This document shows, piece by piece, positions 26,882 through 32,408 of a DNA stretch of 32,408 nt. The notes under the pieces are model-generated. The model was given only the letters and a program-made list of their open reading frames with translations, was not told the origin of the DNA and did not search any database. Origin of the DNA: Leptolinea sp. GTDB taxonomy: Bacteria; Chloroflexota; Anaerolineae; Anaerolineales; Anaerolineaceae. Both the position numbers and the translations under genes were made by a program. The first letter of the stretch is position 1, and each line of letters starts with the position of its first letter. The stretch is taken from NCBI GenBank assembly GCA_012515195.1, contig JAAYYW010000280.1, forward strand, positions 1 through 32,408. The letters run 5' to 3'.

Positions 26882-27723
26882 GCATGAGTCCAGAAATTCC
26901 GGTCAGTTTCACAGTTGTCATGGTTTTTGTTTTTTTGGTCGTTGGTTTTTTTGTAGGGCGGGCTGTCACCTTTTTTACTATGCGTAAAAAGAACGCAGAC
27001 GCTACTCCACAGCCTGTTTCACCCGTTGAACAACCAGCTCCACTTGCAGACCCTGAGAAATATACAGAGCTCGTACGATTGTGGAGGGAAAAGAAAGGTT
27101 CAGGGCTTTTTGTTGAAACCAGTGGACATCTATTGGCATCTTCTGCCCCTCTAAATCCGGCACAGAAGAAACGGTTTATTGAGCTAATCAAAGAACTGGC
27201 AAATTGGTTGTCTATTGATATTGAAGACCTCGTCCCCAAAAGGCCGGAAATCGTGACCAACCCAGAAGACAAAAGCACCGTTAAAGTTGAACCGGTAGCA
27301 ACACAGGTCAAGGCAGCAACACCGGTAAACACTGATCCGATCCCAACAGCGCCACCGGTCGTTGCCGTACCTCCACCAACGGCTGCGGCTATACCGGTAC
27401 AACCTAAAGTACCACCGGCAGTCATCACTCCTGTTTCCCCTATTCAACCGCCATCAGCACCAGCAGCTGATAAACCAAAGAAACAGGCAACCTCCATGGT
27501 TGAGCAGGTCGATGAAATACTCCAGGAGTTGATCCTGCAATCAGACCAACCCAATCGACATATAAAGCTTATGGAAGAAATGAACGAGGGAGTGATCGTC
27601 TGGGTGGGACAGGAACGATTCTCGGGAATCGACACCGTTACGGATGAATCAGCCATTTCTTTGATCCGCTCGGCAGCCAAAGAATGGGAGCGTCGAACAG
27701 AGATTCGCCCTACCGGGGCATAA
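26878..27723 (+). CDS. Hypothetical membrane-anchored protein with Pro/Ala-rich linker
   Basis: ATGA overlap with mutM; N-terminal TM FTVVMVFVFLVVGFFVGRAVTFF, central Pro/Val-rich segment, conserved-looking C-terminal domain. Confidence 0.6.
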   Translation: MSMSPEIPVSFTVVMVFVFLVVGFFVGRAVTFFTMRKKNADATPQPVSPVEQPAPLADPEKYTELVRLWREKKGSGLFVETSGHLLASSAPLNPAQKKRFIELIKELANWLSIDIEDLVPKRPEIVTNPEDKSTVKVEPVATQVKAATPVNTDPIPTAPPVVAVPPPTAAAIPVQPKVPPAVITPVSPIQPPSAPAADKPKKQATSMVEQVDEILQELILQSDQPNRHIKLMEEMNEGVIVWVGQERFSGIDTVTDESAISLIRSAAKEWERRTEIRPTGA

Positions 27724-27724
27724 T

Positions 27725-28363
27725 TTACTGTTGGATCGGCTCTTCCCCGGTCTTTCCCTGTTCGGACATTTTCACAAGCAGATTTTCAAAGTCATCAACG
27801 CGTTGTATCAATGTTGTGATGATATCTTTAAAGGCAGCTTCATCCGTAAGTGACATACGGGCGTTGTGCATATAGGTATATACCAGTTTTTCACCTATCA
27901 GTTCCACACACCAGAATCCGATCTTGGATTTTGCGTTAATTTGCATGAGAGATGTGGAAATATAATGCGGGACTTTCTCCATGGAATCAAATGCAGCGAA
28001 ACTGGGAACGGAGAATTCAAGATCGTCATCGTAACAAAAAATGAATAAAGTCTGCGATCGCAATTGGTCAACTGTGAACTCGATAACGGCATGTTCATTA
28101 TCAAATTCACGAGTCTTCCAATTGAATGCGGCGCACATGCGATTGATGAATTTGGCAAATTCACCGGAAGGATCGGTTGTGTGTTCTTTCGTAACCGTAT
28201 CCCCTGATACCATATTTTCTTTATCTTGACCCAGATCTTGCTCCGGATTCTTCTTTAGGTTCTCTGGAGTGTCGTCCACTGGATACCCTTCCATGTGTCT
28301 GTGATTATCAGTAATTCTAGCATTAACCTGCCCTGGAAGGATGGCGTTAGACGAATCTTTCAT
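27725..28363 (-). CDS. Hypothetical protein, possibly YbjN/type III chaperone-like fold
   Basis: Intact ORF; FIFCYDDDLEFSVPSFAAFDSMEKVPHYISTSLMQINAKSKIGFWCVELIGEKLVYTYMHNARM resembles YbjN-like proteins. Fold is inferred. Confidence 0.55.
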   Translation of the reverse strand: MKDSSNAILPGQVNARITDNHRHMEGYPVDDTPENLKKNPEQDLGQDKENMVSGDTVTKEHTTDPSGEFAKFINRMCAAFNWKTREFDNEHAVIEFTVDQLRSQTLFIFCYDDDLEFSVPSFAAFDSMEKVPHYISTSLMQINAKSKIGFWCVELIGEKLVYTYMHNARMSLTDEAAFKDIITTLIQRVDDFENLLVKMSEQGKTGEEPIQQ

Positions 28364-28530
28364 AATTTTGGAATGATAAAGAACCGGATCGATTCTTGAG
28401 ATTAAAGGATTAAGTTACACAGGAGCATCCATGATGAAGAATACCCACATGACCTCTCTGTTACTGCTTATCTTCGATCAGAGATTCGTAACCGGTTGAA
28501 AAATCCGGAAATCAGGTTGAGTTGTTGAAT

Positions 28531-28779
28531 TTATTTAGCTTCTTCTACTGTGACATTCGGAAAGAATTGATGGATAGTACCTTCAACCCAGCCGTGTAAA
28601 GTGACTGGAGAGAGCGGGCAGCCCAGACACGCGCCGCCAAGTCGGACTTTCAGGATTGAACCATCAAAATCAACCAGTTCGACTGAACCACCGTGATAAT
28701 GATTAATATAGCCATCCAGCTGTTCAACCAAAGCCTGTATTCGGACCTGATCAGAAAAATCGGGAGGGGTTTTGATCAT
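28531..28779 (-). CDS. NifU-like C-terminal (Nfu) Fe-S scaffold domain protein
   Basis: IQALVEQLDGYINHYHGGSVELVDFDGSILKVRLGGACLGCPLSPVTLHGWVEGTI; CxxC scaffold motif. Confidence 0.88.
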   Translation of the reverse strand: MIKTPPDFSDQVRIQALVEQLDGYINHYHGGSVELVDFDGSILKVRLGGACLGCPLSPVTLHGWVEGTIHQFFPNVTVEEAK

Positions 28780-28789
28780 CTACAATTCA

Positions 28790-29260
28790 CTATTCTGGAA
28801 GAAGTTCCATTCCATGAAATAATAATGCTAGAACCTCATCATACGTACTTTTCAGTCGATAAGCAATCCCCTGTGCAAACTTTTCCATGATTAATTTCCC
28901 CAACTGGGGGTTTTTCTGACAGAATTTCCGTAATTCAGTAACATCAATGCGGACCATCTCGCATGGATTTTCGGTGTAGGCCGACGATGTGTACTTAGAC
29001 CTTCCCAGTGCTGCCGACCAGCCTATAACATCCTCAGGACAAACCCTCGCGATGGTAATCGCCTCGCCATCATACGGTTTGTGTTTAACTACAACTTCGC
29101 CCGAGACCAGAATAAAGAAATGTTTGGCATCCTGATTCTGTTCATAGATCGTTGTTCGGCCGGGGTAAGAGCATGCTTCAAGCAGCGGTATGACGAGGTC
29201 AATACTGGTCGGGCTCAGACCGGAGAAGATTTCCAGTTTGTGAAAATTCTTGGGCAGCAT
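28790..29260 (-). CDS. Cyclic nucleotide-binding-like domain protein, no HTH
   Basis: FHKLEIFSGLSPTSIDLVIPLLEACSYPGRTTIYEQNQDAKHFFILVSGEVVVKHKPYDGEAITIARVCPEDVIGWSAALGRSKYTSSAYTENPCEMVRI; ends soon after. ATG 29260 chosen over 29347. Confidence 0.85.
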   Translation of the reverse strand: MLPKNFHKLEIFSGLSPTSIDLVIPLLEACSYPGRTTIYEQNQDAKHFFILVSGEVVVKHKPYDGEAITIARVCPEDVIGWSAALGRSKYTSSAYTENPCEMVRIDVTELRKFCQKNPQLGKLIMEKFAQGIAYRLKSTYDEVLALLFHGMELLPE

Positions 29261-29440
29261 AAGACTGATGTTACTAAATACGTTGTATATCAGGAAGTGG
29301 TAAAGTACACTCTTGCTTTTGTAAATCCTCATGAGATTGGTATGCACTTTGACCAGAAACTATGTGCCGGCAAGTGACGAATTTCGGTATTTTTATCCTC
29401 TTCCCCGCAGATCTATGCAAATCTTTTATACCTTTCGACA

Positions 29441-29476
29441 AAAAAAGGATCTGATATTTCTATCAGATCCTTTTTT
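29441..29476. terminator. Perfect bidirectional intrinsic terminator
   Basis: AAAAAAGGATCTGATA-TTTC-TATCAGATCCTTTTTT, 16-bp perfect stem. Confidence 0.95.
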
Positions 29477-29490
29477 AGAACGTAATTTTC

Positions 29491-30468
29491 TTAGTCGTTT
29501 CCGCGTCCACGCATGCGTGGATCAAGAATATCGCGCAAGGCATCGCCCACAAGGTTCCAGGCCAGCACAAAAAGAATGATAGCCATACCCGGATATACAA
29601 CGATGTGCCAGTATGTCCCCAGTGAGGGAATCCAACTGCGGGCAAAGCTGATCATTTGACCCCAGTCCGCATAACCTCGCTGCGCGCCCAGCCCCAAAAA
29701 ACTCAGGGCGGCAAAAGTCAGCACATACGAGCCGATGTCCATGGAAGCAAGAACAAGCACCGGGAATACGGCATTTGGCAGTAAATGACGGAAAAGAATA
29801 CGGATATCGCTGGCACCAATCAGCTTGGCAGCCACCGCATATTCCTGTTCCTTTACGGCCAGAATATTCCCGCGGATCACACGGGCGTATGTCATCCAGC
29901 CAAAGACAATAATCGCCAGCATTCCGGTTAAGATCTGGATCTGGATTGGATCCAGGTCTGTCATCGGACTCTGGAAGAATGTGAGCATGGCCAGACCTTT
30001 GGCCAGATATACCAGGAAATTCGCCTCACCGCGCCCATATACCGTCTGTAAAACTGATGTCAGCGTAATGGCCGCCAACAGGAAGGGGAACACCAGAAAA
30101 ACTTCGGTGATCCTCATCAACACTTCATCAACCCAACCGCCATAGAAACCGGCCAGTGACCCTACAATCAAACCAATAAAAGTCGTGATCAAAGTAATGA
30201 CGATACCCACGCGAAAAGCTGTGCGCGTTCCCCAGACCACACCGTACAGAATGTCATATTGGCCTTCAGTTGTGCCCAGGGGATGGGCCTCACTGGGAGG
30301 CCTTGGCTGGTTGCTAAAACCGTCACGTGGAATGATATAGATATTCCGGGCATTTTCTTCCGGCGGCGCAATGAACGGCGCTGCAATTGCCACAATAACA
30401 AAACCCAGCAAAAGAACAATGCCAAGCAGAGATGTGGGATTTTTTACTAATCTTCTTACAACATCCAT
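29491..30468 (-). CDS. ABC transporter permease, DppC/OppC type
   Basis: HPLGTTEGQYDILYGVVWGTRTAFRVGIVITLI, EQEYAVAAKLIGASDIRILFRHLLPNAVFPVLVLASMDIGSYVLTFAALSFLGLG (EAA motif). Confidence 0.95.
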   Translation of the reverse strand: MDVVRRLVKNPTSLLGIVLLLGFVIVAIAAPFIAPPEENARNIYIIPRDGFSNQPRPPSEAHPLGTTEGQYDILYGVVWGTRTAFRVGIVITLITTFIGLIVGSLAGFYGGWVDEVLMRITEVFLVFPFLLAAITLTSVLQTVYGRGEANFLVYLAKGLAMLTFFQSPMTDLDPIQIQILTGMLAIIVFGWMTYARVIRGNILAVKEQEYAVAAKLIGASDIRILFRHLLPNAVFPVLVLASMDIGSYVLTFAALSFLGLGAQRGYADWGQMISFARSWIPSLGTYWHIVVYPGMAIILFVLAWNLVGDALRDILDPRMRGRGND

Positions 30469-30492
30469 GAGATCCTCATCCTTTGCCGAGTT

Positions 30493-31557
30493 TTACTGTA
30501 AGCGAATGCGCGGGTCGATAATGCCGTATAAAATATCGACGATTAGATTGCCGAGCAGTAGTATCAGGCAGTTGAACATGGTCACACCCAGCACAGACAC
30601 TACGTCCAATGACAGGGCGGCGTCAGCCAGGAATGAACCCATTCCTGGGATACTAAAAATTGTTTCTGTAATAACCACACCATTTAGAAGCGCTATGAGC
30701 ATCAACGCGCCCACAGTTACCACCGGGATCAACGCGTTGGGAACCGCGTGCCGGCTGATCACCTTGCGCTCGCTCAATCCTTTGGCGCGGGCAGTTGTCA
30801 TGTAATCCTGGTTCAGCGTATCCAGCATGGAAGAGCGAGTGACACGCAACAGATAAGCCCAATCGAGATAGGCAAGCGTGAGCACCGGAAGAACCAGGTG
30901 AAGTAGAGCATCACGGAAGACATCCATTCGCCCGTTAAGCAGGGCATCAAAGGTATTCATGTTGGTGTATCGGATAAAATCAGCCGATTGAACCACTTGC
31001 ATCGCCCAGTCGGATAACCGCCCGGGCGGGAACCATCCAAGCTTGGCATAAAAGAAAAGAAGAACAAGAAGTCCGAAAACAAAAACGGGGATTGACCAGC
31101 CAACAATACTGAATACCCGCAGTACCTGGTCAATGAATTTATTATGGTTTACAGCGGATACCACACCCAGCCAAATACCAATACCGACCATTGGAATGGC
31201 GGTCCAGAGGGCCAGTTCTGCCGTGGCTGGCAGGCGGCGGCCAATTACTTCCCAAACAGTCCCCTTGCCGGTCTTTGACCAACCCAGGTTGCCAAATATT
31301 ACTCCCCCTTCCCTCTCACCGGTCTGCGGGTCTTTCGTGCCGGTCATCCAGCGCCAGTATTGTACCGGTACTGGATCATCGAGACCATATTTTTTTATGA
31401 TCGCTTCCATAGCTCCCTGGCGTTTGGGGATATCCTGTACATATAGAGACGCACGCTCATAGGGAGTTAACATCGATAACATGGAAAAGATCAAAATGGT
31501 CACAGCCAGCAACAGAAGCGGCAGAATCATCAGCCGGCGAATGATAAAGGAAAGCAT
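30493..31557 (-). CDS. ABC transporter permease, DppB/OppB type
   Basis: MLSFIIRRLMILPLLLLAVTILIFSM, MLDTLNQDYMTTARAKGLSERKVISRHAVPNALIPVVTVGALM, ETIFSIPGMGSFLADA; SD GGAGGTG before ATG 31557. Confidence 0.95.
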   Translation of the reverse strand: MLSFIIRRLMILPLLLLAVTILIFSMLSMLTPYERASLYVQDIPKRQGAMEAIIKKYGLDDPVPVQYWRWMTGTKDPQTGEREGGVIFGNLGWSKTGKGTVWEVIGRRLPATAELALWTAIPMVGIGIWLGVVSAVNHNKFIDQVLRVFSIVGWSIPVFVFGLLVLLFFYAKLGWFPPGRLSDWAMQVVQSADFIRYTNMNTFDALLNGRMDVFRDALLHLVLPVLTLAYLDWAYLLRVTRSSMLDTLNQDYMTTARAKGLSERKVISRHAVPNALIPVVTVGALMLIALLNGVVITETIFSIPGMGSFLADAALSLDVVSVLGVTMFNCLILLLGNLIVDILYGIIDPRIRLQ

Positions 31558-31683
31558 TGACAAATGGCACCTCCAGGTCCCACCCAGCAGAGGGAATACG
31601 GGCGGGGGATTTCTTGCACTTTTCCGGGAGCCGTAATTTCTCACGGCTCCCGGTTCAGTTCAGTTCAAATTATCTTTTACAGA

Positions 31684-32408
31684 TTACGGGGCTACTTTGG
31701 ATAACGAGTAAACCCAACCGTATTCCGGATTTCCATAAGCAGGATTGAAGTAGAAACCCTTGACCCAGGACTGGAATGGATAACCTTCCATGGCCTGATA
31801 CATCCAGATATTCACAGCATCTTCCTGTGACATGGTCTGGATCTTTTCGTAGATCGGGGTACGGGCTTCAACGCCATTTGCCTCAGCACCTTCAATAATG
31901 ATCGTGTCATACTTTGTTTTGTAATCATCGGTCATATTGATAATACGGCCATAGGCACCCTGTGAATACAGGAATGGGTTGACCCAGTTGTGCGGGTCGT
32001 GGTAGTCTTCCACCCAGCCACCCACGTAGATGGGGAGCTTGCCCTGGCGGCGGCTTTCAAGAAGCACAGGCCACGGCATGGCAAGCACGGCGATAGAGAA
32101 TTTTGGATTGACAGATTCAATACCGGCTTTCAGGATCTCGGCAGCCAGGCGGCGGGTGTCGTTACCGCTGTTGTAGGCGATCTGCATGTAGAAGCCCTTG
32201 GACCAGATATCGTCCTCATCCTCACCGGCAGGAATACCATCGCCATCAAGATCGGCAGCTTTGAATTCGGCTTCGCAGACAGCGGGGTCGAATTTGTTCA
32301 ACGGAGCCTGATCGGCCAGATAACCCATCATACCCTGCGGGATAGGACCCTGTGCCTGAACACCTTCACCGGCCAGGGCGTCTTTAACCATCGCATCGTA
32401 ATCGAAGC
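31684..32408 (-). CDS. Peptide/dipeptide-type ABC transporter substrate-binding protein, C-terminal part (N-terminus beyond window)
   Basis: IPQGMMGYLADQAPLNKFDPAV...IAYNSGNDTRRLAAEILKAGIESVNPKFSIAVLAMPWPVLLESRRQGKLPIYVGGWVEDYHDPHNWVNPFLYSQGAYG; SBP family 5 signature; first in operon with the two permeases. Confidence 0.9.
   Translation of the reverse strand, partial: FDYDAMVKDALAGEGVQAQGPIPQGMMGYLADQAPLNKFDPAVCEAEFKAADLDGDGIPAGEDEDDIWSKGFYMQIAYNSGNDTRRLAAEILKAGIESVNPKFSIAVLAMPWPVLLESRRQGKLPIYVGGWVEDYHDPHNWVNPFLYSQGAYGRIINMTDDYKTKYDTIIIEGAEANGVEARTPIYEKIQTMSQEDAVNIWMYQAMEGYPFQSWVKGFYFNPAYGNPEYGWVYSLSKVAP

Noticed and set aside
26823-27428. 201-aa minus-strand Gly/Thr/Ser-rich ORF
   Set aside because: Antisense to mutM and the Pro-rich linker of the next gene; the composition mirrors the repeated Pro/Val codons.
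1-32408. Defence island, CRISPR, prophage or transposon content
   Set aside because: No repeat arrays, integrase, transposase, Cas or phage structural genes recognised; the only candidates are the solitary methyltransferase and the orphan MNT.

Overview
The window is about 32.4 kb of ordinary gene-dense bacterial chromosome. The style (T-box control of a trpB-like gene, archaeal-type AspRS, zinc-ribbon/TPR proteins) suggests a Chloroflexota/Anaerolineae-like organism, but that is inference. No rRNA, tRNA, CRISPR array, IS element or prophage was recognised. From left to right I read: a truncated hybrid histidine kinase (minus strand, missing from the ORF track because it runs off the edge) coupled to a REC-GGDEF protein; two convergent zinc-ribbon proteins; a GyrI-like protein and YjbQ; a methyltransferase / M28 peptidase / orphan MNT nucleotidyltransferase cluster; a TrpB-like gene behind a Trp-specific T-box leader; a pirin; small hypotheticals; an RDD protein; a solitary DNA methyltransferase; two tandem SRPBCC proteins; a DUF368 (PopT-type) membrane protein; a ChlI-like/VWA chelatase pair; a B12-binding mutase subunit, MeaB and AspRS; a GNAT protein, Prs and MutM; an Nfu protein and a cNMP-binding-domain protein; and an Opp/Dpp-type ABC transporter. 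The strongest unusual observation is an A10 slippery run (A AAA AAG TAA) at the end of the ChlI-like ORF. A -1 shift there reads without interruption into the VWA ORF, consistent with programmed frameshifting giving both a short AAA+ subunit and a full-length ChlD-type protein. Next are the uninterrupted MeaB-AspRS reading frame with an internal Shine-Dalgarno/ATG, and the self-consistent Trp T-box in front of a stand-alone trpB-like gene.
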